Shown: positions 9,966-20,702 of the stretch, piece after piece
Numbering within the stretch: position 1 is the stretch's first letter
Layout: the number at the start of each line of letters is the position of its first letter
Origin: Rheum nobile
Lineage: Eukaryota > Streptophyta > Magnoliopsida > Caryophyllales > Polygonaceae
Reading direction: 5' to 3'
Assembly (NCBI GenBank): GCA_027886185.1
Contig: WOAB01000598.1
Span: 1,364,001 to 1,428,000 of the forward strand
DNA: 64,000 bases
The notes under the pieces: model-generated
Told to the model about the DNA's origin: nothing
Seen by the model: only the letters and a program-made list of their open reading frames with translations
Databases searched by the model: none
Position numbers and translations under genes: made by a program

Positions 9966-10856
9966 CTACTCCTTCGAGTTCTCCTCCTTGGCTCTCCAAT
10001 GGCGACGGTTGATTGTTGTTGTCTTTTGTTTGTTCAAAGATGGAGTCTTTTCCGATGACTGTTTGTTGAATTTCATCTGAGTCTTCTTCTTCTTCTTCTT
10101 CTTGATTTTCAATTGACGGCGTTGACTCTGGTGGGGCAGGAGATTGAGTGATTGACCATCATTTGCTGCTTCTTCAAACAACAAGGCAAAATTCACAAAT
10201 TCATCTCCAGAATCATAAACAGAGACATAAATTCTCTCCTCATCCACCGCCACTGGCTGACCGGCGAGGTCCAGGCTGACCGGACGGCGGACGATCAACG
10301 TGTCGAGCAAGAAGCACCCGTGATCTTCTGATCTACCCCCGGGGTCATTGCAGATCTGTTGATCGATGAGGATTTGGAGCAAAACGGCGCCGTATTGGAG
10401 GATGAAGTCTCGGACGACGTCGTTACCGCGCTTCTCTGCTGCTTCTGCGAGAGCTTCTCGTAGAACGACTTCGCCTTCTTCAAGTACTTCCGGAACATCT
10501 CCTTCGCCGATGAAGACGACGACGAGCTTGTCCTCTTCACCGGACCAGATCCGGATTGTTCGGGATCCCGGACCGCCGATTTCGGATCCTTCTTGAGCAC
10601 GTTTGAGAATCTGGAGAGTGAGAAGTAGTTTTTGGAGGTCGATTTCGTCGTCGACGACTTATTGTTCGGATTGAGCTTCCTGGTGAGGAGGTCTCCGACG
10701 CCAGAGTCATCCTCGGCGACGGAGCTGGGACGAGAACAGTCACAGGTGGCGTCGATACCGGCGGCGACAAGAGCCAGGTCGGAGGCGAAGGAGGAGGTGG
10801 AGGAGTCGGTGGAGGAGGTGGAGCCGCGGGAGGCGGTGGCGGAGGAGGAGGTGGAA
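9966..10856 (-). pseudogene. BKI1/MAKR-like protein fragment (captured gene copy 2) with foreign tail
   Basis: On the minus strand from about 10856 the frame reads STDSSTSSFASDLAL, AEDDSGVGDLLTRKLNPNN, NYFSLSRFSNVLKKDPKSA, MFRKYLKKAKSFYEKLSQKQ, closely matching copy 1, then departs from it and stops at 10295. The N-terminal conserved block of copy 1 (CPADELFYKGQ) is missing and replaced by unrelated GC-rich sequence up to 10960. Beyond the divergence another frame (10382-9966) reads VVRDFILQYGA, LLDTLIVRRPVSLDL and a poly-Lys run from a (CTT)n tract at 10083-10102; I do not recognise it. Orientation opposite to copy 1 and the terminus at 11141-11030 make this the mirror arm of the inverted structure. 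Most likely a captured, rearranged fragment. Confidence 0.75.
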
Positions 10857-11029
10857 GGTCGGAGAAGGGTAGGTCGGAGAGCCAGCAGACGAGGCCGCCG
10901 AAGGAGGCCGTCGGGGAGAAGCCGAGGGGATGAGGGGGAGAAGCCTAAACCTGTTATCTATCAATTAAGTATAATTAATGGTTGTTAAAATTATAATTTT
11001 CACTAAAAGAAAATGTAAATGAAAATATG

Positions 11030-11141
11030 AATTTATCTTTTTCTGAAAACCAACTTTTGCAGCTTTATGGTACTTTTGCAATACTTTTCAAAATCTGGTA
11101 TTTGTGCAAATGGCCTTTGAAAATCTGGTAGTTTATGCAAT
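11030..11141 (-). repeat. Mutator-like terminal repeat, right end of inverted structure
   Basis: On the minus strand it starts GGACTAATTGC and contains ACCAGATTTTCAAAGG, ACCAGATTTTGAAAAGTATT and GCAAAAGTACC. It mirrors 4563-4700, with the captured BKI1-like sequence directly inside each. Confidence 0.6.
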
Positions 11142-12955
11142 TAGTCCATTTGATAATATATCTTATACTAAATGTTCCCGGAATCAACAAAAAAGCTTAA
11201 AACATCACCCTAAGATCCTTGGCTATATTTTTGTGGCGGTTCTGTAGTAAGCCTATTTTTAAACCCCTGCATATCGAGGACCGTGGTAATAGTTGTTGCT
11301 TTTGCTCTATATGTTGCATTCTATTTAGATTCCGCTTTGCATTTTTGCTTATCCATGACAAGTGCTATACTAGACTATGATGTTCTACATCCAATGCATT
11401 TTTATGGTGTTATTTTTTCCTGGCTCCAGTTGATTGTAGCTATAAAGTTTCAAAAAAATAATAATTTCTTATTCCAACCTTCTGTATAATGGTGACTAGA
11501 GGCCCGCAATTGTTTGTCATTTCCTAGGACATCTTGTGTTTACTAATGTAAAATTCTAGCTTTTAGGTTGCTTGAGTTTATTGTTTCATTTTGTTCAATA
11601 ACGGATATATAACTTGATGTTATTTCCCTGTAGGATCTGGCAATTGATTCCACTTTAATGGCTGGTGTGGATCTGGGGCAGGGGTTGAGAGAGGTAGACA
11701 TTAAAAAATACATTCACCTCTCCGCTCTCCATCGTTTCTTCTTAATTCCTATTTCTCTCATTCTTTTCCCAGCCCATTCTTCCTCCGCTCTTCATTCTTT
11801 TCCGACGAGTTGACAGAGCACCCCAAATGAAACCGCTCCTCCCGCACGACTCTTTCGTCTTTTTTCTTTTGTTTCATTCATGATTTGATATTCTTCCCTT
11901 TCTCCTTTCGCTTTCTTGCTTCTCCATCTGCACACCAATAGAGTTTTTCAGTTTAAACCCTAAATAACTGTATTGGTTGGAGACTAGAAAAGGAGCCGCC
12001 TCTCCACCGCCTTCTTTCAGCACTTCAGACCATAAAAGTGTGATGCGCTCTAGAGCATCCTTGGACCCCTATCTCGCAGATAACCGTCTCCTTCGCCTTC
12101 CTCTCAGCCTCAAGCCTCGCCTGATTGACCGCTTCGTGTAGCGAGATCATGGCAGCAGCGAGTGAGGAGCCTGGTCAACTTGAGATCGATGGATTGATTC
12201 TGCATCGCCGCCTTACTACTATTCGGTTTGAAGAAATCAATTAGCTTTTTATGGTTTAAGAACTTGGAGTTGTTCGGGTTCATGTCAGATCAGAGGATCG
12301 GATATCGGCGATGATCGCTTGGTTTCTTCTATGACTGTGCGCTGCTCGGACTTGTCGTTGATCCGATGGTTCCACGGGTCAGAGGACAAGGATGGTAATG
12401 AGGCGCAGTCAATGGAGGTTGGTTCCTAATTCCTGAATAAATATTTGTTTATTTCCTTCTATACTAAGTAAAACATCTTCATGTAGATGATAATCATTAT
12501 GAAGGACTAAATTACATAGCCATGGTAGGAGGGCAGTCAATGGAGGTTGGTTCCTAATTCCTGAATAAATATTTGTTTATTTCCTTCTTATATTTGTTAC
12601 TGCAAAACCATGTTCTTAATGTGAAAGGTTGAGATGTGGGATCTGAATACTGCAGAGAGGTGCATTTGAATATCTCAAAATTCCCTTGCTGAATGGAGCA
12701 CACATTTGCTTTTGTTTATGTTTGTCATTTTGTGGTGTAAGTATGTAATTGATATTTTAATTTTATTTGAGGTTATGCAAGTGTGATTTGTAATTTATGT
12801 GTTATTATGAAATTGTATTTGTATTATGGGTAGTGTATTTAATATTGGTTCTTATTTTGATTGGATTAGCCATCTAATATCAAAATACATTTAACTTTTT
12901 ATCAAATAATGTTTGATTAATTTTTTTTTTCATAACACGAATGTAAAGTTCATCA
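11142..12955. other. No supported gene; promoter-like C/T-rich stretch and small duplication
   Basis: 11700-11960 is C/T-rich like a plant 5' leader and is followed by a 32-codon frame at 12149-12247 (MAAASEEPGQLEIDG), which may be a decayed first exon but matches nothing I know. A 56-bp sequence (gcagtcaatggaggttggtt...) occurs at 12405-12460 and again at 12533-12588, apparently perfectly, offset by 128 bases. Confidence 0.45.
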
Positions 12956-13210
12956 ATTGTACAACATGGTATATATTTTTACAACAGGAATGCACATAGT
13001 TAACGATTTTACAGTAAGATATACATGGCGTAGATTTTCTTACAACATAAATGCACATAGTAAAAGAAATTACATTAAGATATACAGGGTGTAGTTTTTC
13101 TTACAGCATGAATGCATATAGTAGGATATACGGGACATACGTATTCTTATAGCAGGAATGCACATGTATCTTATGTTTTTATATTAAGATATACGGGGTG
13201 TATGTTTTGT
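12956..13210. repeat. Tandem repeat, unit about 65 bp
   Basis: Four degenerate units share attaagatatac[a/g]ggg and a following cttacagcatgaatgcacatag. Adjacent to the larger array beginning near 13640. Confidence 0.7.
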
Positions 13211-13596
13211 TACTGGTCTATGGTGCCAATTGCCAATGAAATCATTCATCCAAGTGTCGCTCGATTCCCACTTTTCAATCCAAAATCTTCCCTACAACAT
13301 CTTCAAGAGACACATCACATCTTCAAAACGAGAACTATGAGTAGAGAATCCAAACATAAATGAATAGTTTCCAGGCATGCTTTATTAAGTTATACGGACA
13401 TAAGATTGTTGTCCTATTATTATAATTAACTCATTATACATGTTTCTCTTATATGTTTTTATTTTATGTCATTATGTTGATAATTATATATCGATACATA
13501 TATTATATAATATAATGATCTTATCATAAACTAGGATAAATATAAAATGCATATACAAACTTTATTATTGTTAAATTCAAAAAATAAATCAAATTA

Positions 13597-13642
13597 TTCA
13601 GCCTTAACTCGTGCTTTAGCACGGGACACGTACACTAAGCTA
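13597..13642 (+). other. Helitron-like 3' end, inner copy
   Basis: CAGCCTTAACTCGTGCTTTAGCACGGG forms a short GC hairpin (CGTGC-TTTA-GCACG) followed within 12 bases by CTAA, matching the hairpin-plus-CTRR layout of Helitron 3' termini. The AT-rich sequence just upstream resembles that before 15138. Confidence 0.5.
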
Positions 13643-14960
13643 TGCATTCATTCAGTCATACCGTAATTTCTCCACTCGTAAAACATCTAGCAATATTTAC
13701 ATCATGTTTTACGGGCGTAGAAATTCATTCAGTCATACCCTAATGTGTTAAAACACTATTCTTTGGCAACTTTACAAGATGTTTTACAACTGGAGAAATT
13801 CACACAGTCGTATCATAATTTATGTTAAAATACTAATTTATTTCTAACAATATTTACAGCATGTTTTACAGGCGTAGAAATTTATTCAGTCATACTGTAA
13901 TTTGTGTTAAAATACTATTTTTTAACAACTTTACAAGATGTTTTACAAGTGGAGAAATTCATACAATTGTATCATAATTCGTGTTTAAATACTATTTTTT
14001 ATAGCAATATTTACAGCATGTTTTACGGGCATAGAAATTCATTCATACCTTAATTTTGTTTAAACACCAATTTTACAACTTTACAAGATGTTTTATGAGT
14101 AGAGAAGTTCATACAGTCGTATCATAATTCATGTAAAATACTGATTTATTTCTAACAATATTTACAACATGTTTTGCGGGCATAGAAATTCATTCAGTCA
14201 TACCATAATTTGTGTTAAAACATTATTTTTTATCAACTTTACAAGATGTTTTACGGGTGGAGAAATCCATACAGTCGTATCATAATTTGTGTTAAAATAC
14301 TTATTTTTCTAGCAAAATTTAAAGCATGTTTACGGGCGTAGTAATTCATTCAGTCATACCGTACTTTATATTAAAATACTATTTTTAGCAACTTTATAAG
14401 ATGTTTTACGGGTGGAGAACTTCATACAGTCGTATCATAATTTGTGTTAAAATACTTATTTTTCTAGCAAAATTTAAAGCATGTTTACGGGCGTAGTAAA
14501 AAGTCATACCGTAATTTATATTAAAATTCTATTTTTAGCAACTTTACAAGATGTTTTACGGGTGGAGAACTTCATACAGTCGTATCATAATTCATGTTAA
14601 AATACTAATTCATTTTTAGCATGTTTTACGGGCGTAAAAATTCATTCAGTTATACCATAATTTGTTTTAAAATACTATTTTATAGCAACTTTACAAGATG
14701 TTTTACGGATGGAGAAATTCATACAGTAGTATGATAATTCGTGTTTAAATACTATTTTTTATAGCAATATTTACATCATGTTTTACGGGCGTAGAAATTC
14801 ATTCATTCATACCTTAATTTTGTTAAAACACTAATTTTACAACTTTACAATATGTTTTATGAGTAGAGAAGTTCAAACAGTCGTATCATAATTCATGTTA
14901 GAATACTAATTTATAGCAATTTTCTACAACATGTTTTACGATGTGAAGATTTACATACCG
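13643..14960 (+). repeat. Satellite-like tandem array, unit about 155 bp made of two related halves
   Basis: Landmark tttacaagatgttttac[g/a]ggtggag recurs near 13768, 13929, 14081, 14237, 14393, 14541, 14690 and 14844 (spacings 148-161). Between each pair lies a related half with atttacagcatgttttacgg and gcgtagaaattcattcagtc. About eight diverged units and no coding potential. Confidence 0.9.
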
Positions 14961-15137
14961 GTTCAAACACTTATTTTTGTTACGTTTTAAACCATATTTT
15001 GATAGATGTAAACACGTATATTGACGTGTCATAATTTGTATAAAACTACAATTTTATATTTTAAAAGTGCATATATACATATAAAATTTATATATAACTT
15101 TATCATTATTAAATAATAAAATATTAAAATAAAATTC

Positions 15138-15167
15138 AAGTCTTAACCTGTGCCTGCACACACTAGT
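15138..15167 (+). other. Helitron-like 3' end, outer copy
   Basis: AAGTCTTAACCTGTGCCTGCACACACTAG: short hairpin (TGTGC-CT-GCACA), then CTAG followed by T, as expected for a Helitron 3' terminus inserted at AT. Upstream sequence (aactttatcattattaaa) resembles that before the inner copy at 13597. Confidence 0.55.
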
Positions 15168-15920
15168 TGTTAATAGACCTGATGAATTGGAATCTGATGT
15201 TGGGACTGATGAATTGCAGGATTCTTTGTGTTTGTTATCGACTGCAAAGATCTGAAGGCATGTATTGTGCTGTAAAGAGGTGCAAGCAAGGGTGTCTTGA
15301 ATGAAGTGGAAAGAAATTTGCAGGTATGTAATTTGGAAATCAAGGTGCTACAAGATTGTTTTTTAATGAAAAGGGAATCTGAAGCAATTATTACAGGATG
15401 CGGCATGTGGCGAGAAACACAATTAAAAATCCAGGTTTTTCATTGACTTTGTAGTGTGCATTTTGTTGACTCATTACTCACTCCATTTGTAATCATCAAT
15501 AATTGACAAAACGCAGTAAAATATATTACAAAAATCTTTTGGTTCCATTATACACATGCAATTTGTTACAACCTGTAATAAAATCACGGATAGCTATGTA
15601 CTCAAAAATATTCAATAACCTCTAATAAAACTAGACCAGCTGTCATCAAAAAATATTCAATGGAATAATACAAATGCACATTTCTTAGAAAACCTGCATG
15701 ATACCTGCAAGAAAAACGTGCCAAAACTGAAACTATACGTGCAAGAACTAAATTTAAAATAAAACTAAACCTGCTAATGACAACATTATTGCACAAAAAC
15801 TGAAGCTGCACAATATAAAAACCTATAAGAACTAAACCTGAAGCACACACAAATCACCCTCAAAACTGACAATAATTGCACAAAAAAAAATTGATGCTTG
15901 AAAGAAAATAACCAAATGCA
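15168..15920. other. No supported gene
   Basis: A short open stretch at 15171-15255 reads VNRPDELESDVGTDELQDS and then stops; it could be an exon remnant interrupted by the Helitron-like end, but nothing further supports a gene. The rest is AT-rich. Confidence 0.35.
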
Positions 15921-15925
15921 AAAAG

Positions 15926-18410
15926 TGTAATACCCCATAATTTTTAGTAAGGATATTTGGGTAATTTTTCCAACCTTCGTTCAAAATAATTATTTCGCTT
16001 TCAGTGGAGTTCGGATTTTCCGTAACATCCATGATCTCCGAAATAATTCCCTGAGTGGTATAAAATACATTCGATGTATTTTCGGGACTTAGAATATTTG
16101 TTTGGATAAAAACATATAATTTCCGGGGTTTAAAACTCATACCAAACTTCCCTGTACAACTTTGATTACCAGCCTCTGCCGCGTGTCCATGCCAGCCTCA
16201 GAACTTGGGACACTTGTCGAAGTTGGGTCTGGCACGTCCTCCTCCTTGGGCTGCATATAAGAACTCGATCGGAAGGGGGGTCGAGGCACACCGAACCCAA
16301 CTCTCTCCCCAGCTCCCTCTCGTCTCGTCTCCTCTCGGTCTCTTTCCTGCCGGCGACCCAATCCAGAGCCGCTGTTCGTGAGCTGCGTGAGCCGAGCCGC
16401 TGTGCTGCTCCGCCGCTCCTACTCTCCCGGCGTCGTCTCCTTCCTTCCCGGCGAAGCCCAGCGCCGAGCTGCGTTGCCGCCGATCCCCTGTTGTTGTTGT
16501 GCTCTGTTGTTGCTCTGCTTCTGTTGTTACGTAGATTGGAGATGGAAGATGATGAACAGTAGAGTGGGTCCCCTCCTTTGTTTGATTGTTGTGGGCCGAT
16601 TAGCCCATTAAGCTTCCAGTCCAGATTTAACCCGGAATTATTCGAGCGGTATAATTTCGACTCCCTTTCATCCGTATCTGTCTTTAGGATAATTCAATCA
16701 ATATTCTTATGATTTAAGATCATAAGAATTTATTGAATTTAATTCCTTGAGTTCGTCCAGACAAATTAATTGAGATTAATTAATATGTCATATGCTGGAT
16801 CGCGTGTGGACTCGTAATCCGTTGGAGCTATCTGAAGCTTAGGTCATATCCTTGAAAAGGATATCATCAGTAGTCGTCTCGTCTAGATTCATCGCCGAAT
16901 CTACTCCAGGCAAGTGGCGGTTCGCTCTTGCTCATCATTCCATATTTCAATTAATTATCAATTGTTTAGTTGTTAATTAATTTGGGATGATTTACTGTTT
17001 TTGTTGGGAACAGTTTTGATAACTGTTTGTGATTTTAAAAGATATTATAATAGGTTGTATATCTGCTAGAACGACTCTATTATTGATGATCGCCTTTCGG
17101 GCATTTATGTGGATTTATCATGTACTGTGGTTGTGTTGTAACCGTAAGTTAGCACAAGTATTTGTAGGGACGCCTGGATCCTGAGAGTTCCATGTGCGTT
17201 CCTTTATAACTATAAGGGCGATGAAGACCCAACGATTGTTGAAGTTTGAACTCAGTGAGGTTCATTCTTTTAAAGGGCGAGCAAGACCCTACGATAGTAG
17301 AAGATTGGACTCTGTGAGGTTCATTCTTTCGATATAGATTCAGAGGTTTGGACTCGGTGAGGTTCATTCCTTAGATATGGCTCCTGCGTGACAGGGACAT
17401 ATATTAAAAGCTTTTAATGTGTTAATCGTTTTGGAATTAAATAAGATAAGGTGCCCGAGAGCACTTAATTAATATACCTTTGGCGAGTAGTGCAGCTAAG
17501 TAAATAGTGCAGCTAGGAAAGCTCGTCTTGACTTTTGATCAGAGTACGTTCTCTTTCCAATCTGGATTCGCTGTAAGCGATGAGGTTGGTCGTGAACCGA
17601 AACATCTTAGTCAGTTTTTAAATCATCGTTATGTGGTTCTGTAAGATCCAGACTTGAATGTAGTACGTTCTCCTTCCGATATGGATTCGCTGTAAGCGGT
17701 GAGGTTGGTTGTGAGCCGAAGCATCTCAGTCAACTTTTAATCGCTGTTGTTTGATTCTTTAAATGTTCCAGACTTGTCATATTTCCTTAAGACTCAATCT
17801 CTTGGAGTCTCTTTCGGGTCGGTCTCTGTGGAGATTCAGTCTTCCAGAGTCGTCTCTTCTGCATATCTCTTGTTGTATTTCAGTAGGAGTGTGAAGGTTG
17901 ACTATCATACTCGGTTATTATTCGAGGGATGATGAGTTTAAACCTAGCACGACTACTTCGAACCTTCTGCTTTGGTCACTTGCTAGTCTATTCAGTAGAC
18001 TAACCCACGGTATTTTTGTTATCTGCATCGTCATGGTTGGTGTCGTCCGTCCGTTTCGACACATCAGATAGGTTGCAGGATCCATGAAGGCTAGAACGAC
18101 TATGAAGATGAACGGTGTTTTGACAATGTTTTAATCAGGCTACGATCTTTGGGCGTTGACTACTGAAGTCAATACTCTTGTAAATTATTTTAAGTCTTCC
18201 GTTGTATTGTAATAACTCTGTATTTTGTCGCATTTGGAATTGTGTTGAAATTCCACGACTATGTTTTAAATGAAAGTTATGGTAATTTTGTATCATAATT
18301 GTTCTTATGAATTGTGTTTCAATGGTAAAGCCTGGGGTGGCTTCGATGTGAAAACGGAGGTCACTGGCGGTATTACCTTTCCAAATGGGTTAAGATTTGG
18401 GGGTGTTACA
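15926..18410 (+). repeat. 5' LTR
   Basis: Starts TGTAATACCCCATAATTTTT and ends GGGGGTGTTACA. Contains a CT-rich leader (16290-16350) and four repeats of GGACTC[G/T]GTGAGGTTCATTC-like sequence at 17245-17370. All reading frames inside it are repeated in the 3' LTR and have no domain. Confidence 0.95.
16256..16260 (+). promoter_or_regulatory. Candidate TATA box of the 5' LTR
   Basis: TATAA in the context GGGCTGCATATAAGAACTC, followed by a C/T-rich leader. The equivalent in the 3' LTR is 21033-21037. Position about 330 bp into the LTR is plausible for the U3/R boundary. Confidence 0.5.
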
Positions 18411-18414
18411 GATT

Positions 18415-18426
18415 TGGTATCAGAGC
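18415..18426 (+). other. Primer-binding site, initiator tRNA-Met type
   Basis: TGGTATCAGAGC starts four bases after the 5' LTR; it complements the 3' end of plant initiator tRNA-Met, the usual primer of Tekay/Del and many other plant retroelements. Confidence 0.95.
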
Positions 18427-19140
18427 CGAAAGTTTTTAAAACGGGTTTGGGATTTCATAAACCATTTACTCGTTTTAAATTGAAAAATGTTTTCAAGGGC
18501 TCTGAATTTTCAAAATGAAAAGAATTTGAAATATCACCGTTCATAGTCGTGCCTTCTTTAGTCTGATAGGAGAGGTATGGGAGTTACCTCTATATCTAGA
18601 AAGACTGATTTGTTCTTGTTGTTGTAAGACATAGGTATTTGTCTATTCTTTTGAAAGGACTTGAAAGGTGCTGAGATGATTCTATCATCTCTAGTAATGT
18701 TAGATTTCCCTGTTTCTCAGAGATATTTCGAGGTTGGAGGACCTAGTAGTCCCCTCGAAGGTATCAAGTATGCACTTCCTGAGTTGGTAGTACTTAATAT
18801 CCTAGTGCTGTAATCTCCGAGTAATTTGGTGTGAACGCTCGAGAGATTAGTGTAGATGAATCTTGTGCTCTATGTTCATAATTCATCTATAGAATTACCA
18901 AGTTGATCTATTCTAAGTGATTTTATTACATTGATATATGGGATAATTAAGGAATCACTCTTAGGAGTTTTGATGTCTAAGTAGGATGTCACAGTCGTTG
19001 ACATTAATTGTTGAGAAAAAGGGATACAGAGGATTAATGCTCGATGCAGTCGGGATTTTCCTCCGTATGAGAATTCGTGGGATGAACCTATGATATAGTT
19101 CGTTGAGCCGTTAAGGTAGGCCAACGAAATATTGTAATAA

Positions 19141-19424
19141 CGACGTTTAAATGGAAGTGATTTCCAAGGGAACTCTAAGGAAAATCCCAAGGAAAATCCT
19201 AAGGAAGATCCTCAAGGAGAGGAAAATCCTATGGGAGATCCCGAGGAAGATCCTCAGAAGAAGGAAGATCCGGAGGAAGATCCTCGAGAGGAGGAAGATC
19301 TTGCGGAAGATCCTTAGAAGGAGGAAGATCCAGAGGAAAATCCTGAGGGAGATCCTCGAGAGGGGGAAGATCCGGAGGGAACTTCCGATGAGAACCCGGA
19401 GGAAGACCTCGTAAGGCAAGGCTA
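19141..19424 (+). pseudogene. Acidic EEDP-repeat tail relic of a chromovirus polyprotein
   Basis: In the frame starting at 19141 the sequence reads KENPKENPKEDP, GDPEEDPQKKEDPEEDPREE, then TAG (19315-19317) and KEEDPEENPEGDP. It is a degenerate gaagatcc[g/t]gag minisatellite. Glu/Asp/Pro tails of this kind occur at the end of Tekay/Del-type polyproteins, so this is read as the last trace of pol. The Arg/Lys/Ile-rich frames on both strands here are shadows of the same repeat. Confidence 0.65.
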
Positions 19425-20689
19425 GAAGAGTCTGATGCTTAAAGTGTTCATTTATGAGTATCTTTTAGGAAATAAGGATATTGGGAGAAGTTATGGAAAG
19501 ATTTGTTTCTTCTTGAGACATCATATTCCTAGTATTTGGAGATATAGGTTATGTGGAGTTAATAAGATTAAGAGTTATATCTCACTTGTGTACTTGGGAT
19601 TTTTGTCCCATTAGAAGTATATAGAGGTGGACTAGTGTAAAGTCCGGAATGTCTAGTAGTGGAATCATACTGTAGGCATTAGTGTGGATAAAGTGTTGTG
19701 AAGGAATAAGTTGATTAAAGGAATAGTTCTATAAGAACCCGTTCTCCCTATTGCGATCTTGAGTAAGACTGTGAAATCTGGATTTATGATGGTCGGGATC
19801 ATAAGTAAGTATGACCCATGTAGGACCAATGGTTAAAGCTTTTGGAAAAGCAAAGTGTACGAGATCATATGTATCCTTTGGGGAGATCTATTTGAGATTT
19901 GTTTGAGGTAACATAAGGAAATGATGCAATTACGTCCTGGATGGATAGTAGATTGTGTGAGGAATATAAAGATTTTAAGTTAGAAATAAGTCATTTAAGA
20001 CAGTATGAGTCGTTGGACTCGATAAGTGGAATTTCCAGAGGATGAAGAGTTATGACTCTTGGGAATTGTCTAAGATTGACATCTTGTGAGTATGTCATCT
20101 ATAAGGCTTATGATTTCACTCTCTTGGAGGAGATAGGAGTAATATCTTATGTGATACGTTTTGAGGAACGTAGGGATAAGATATTATGGTTGTTCTTGAA
20201 TCTTAAAGGAGTTAAGTTAGAAATTGTTTAAAGAGATGTGTTAAATTATTCTTGTAAGGATTTTAAGTTAGAGATGGCGTAAAACCAGTCTTACTTTAAG
20301 ATAAATGATGGGATTGTATAAAGTACCATTAAGGGAATTAAAGAAGTTATGATTCGAGGTTACTAAGATTTAATATCTGAGTTGTAAGAAGTTAATGTGT
20401 AAACCTTGGGTTTGTCTATAAAGAGATTGGAGGAGAAATGTGTGTTCTCCTATTGAAGGTGCATTAATATCGTAATGATGGTTGTGGAAGACCATTATTC
20501 TAAGGTAGACATGATCTTGTGGAGGTAGTAAGAGTTATTACCTGGTATGTTGTAAGAGATAAGATTATGAGATAAAGATATGGCATAAGGGCCGGTTATG
20601 ATTAATGATATTAAGTTCAGATAGTAAAGTTGATGTTGAGGCAGGTTCCTCATTAGTTTAATGCAAGTTTCGGGGTCGAAACTTTTCTT

Positions 20690-20702
20690 AAGGGGGTAGT
20701 AA
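20690..20702 (+). other. Polypurine tract
   Basis: AAGGGGGTAGTAA immediately before the 3' LTR. The preceding sequence (ttcggggtcgaaact) resembles the conserved lead-in of Tekay/Del elements. Confidence 0.85.

Noticed and set aside
11700..12250. A host gene with leader and first exon starting at 12149
   Set aside because: Only 32 codons are open, no splice donor leads to a convincing second exon, and no domain is recognisable.
13640..14960. Regularly spaced repeats resembling a CRISPR array
   Set aside because: Units are about 155 bp, diverged throughout, with no unique spacers and no cas genes; this is eukaryotic satellite-like DNA.
16137..16611. Protein-like frames with Arg-rich or Leu/Cys-rich sequence (also at 20767-21388)
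   Set aside because: They lie in the LTR leader, occur identically in both LTRs, and have no recognisable domain.
19147..19419. Minus-strand Leu/Ile/Arg-rich and plus-strand Lys/Arg/Ile-rich frames
   Set aside because: Shadows of the EEDP-encoding minisatellite in the third frame.
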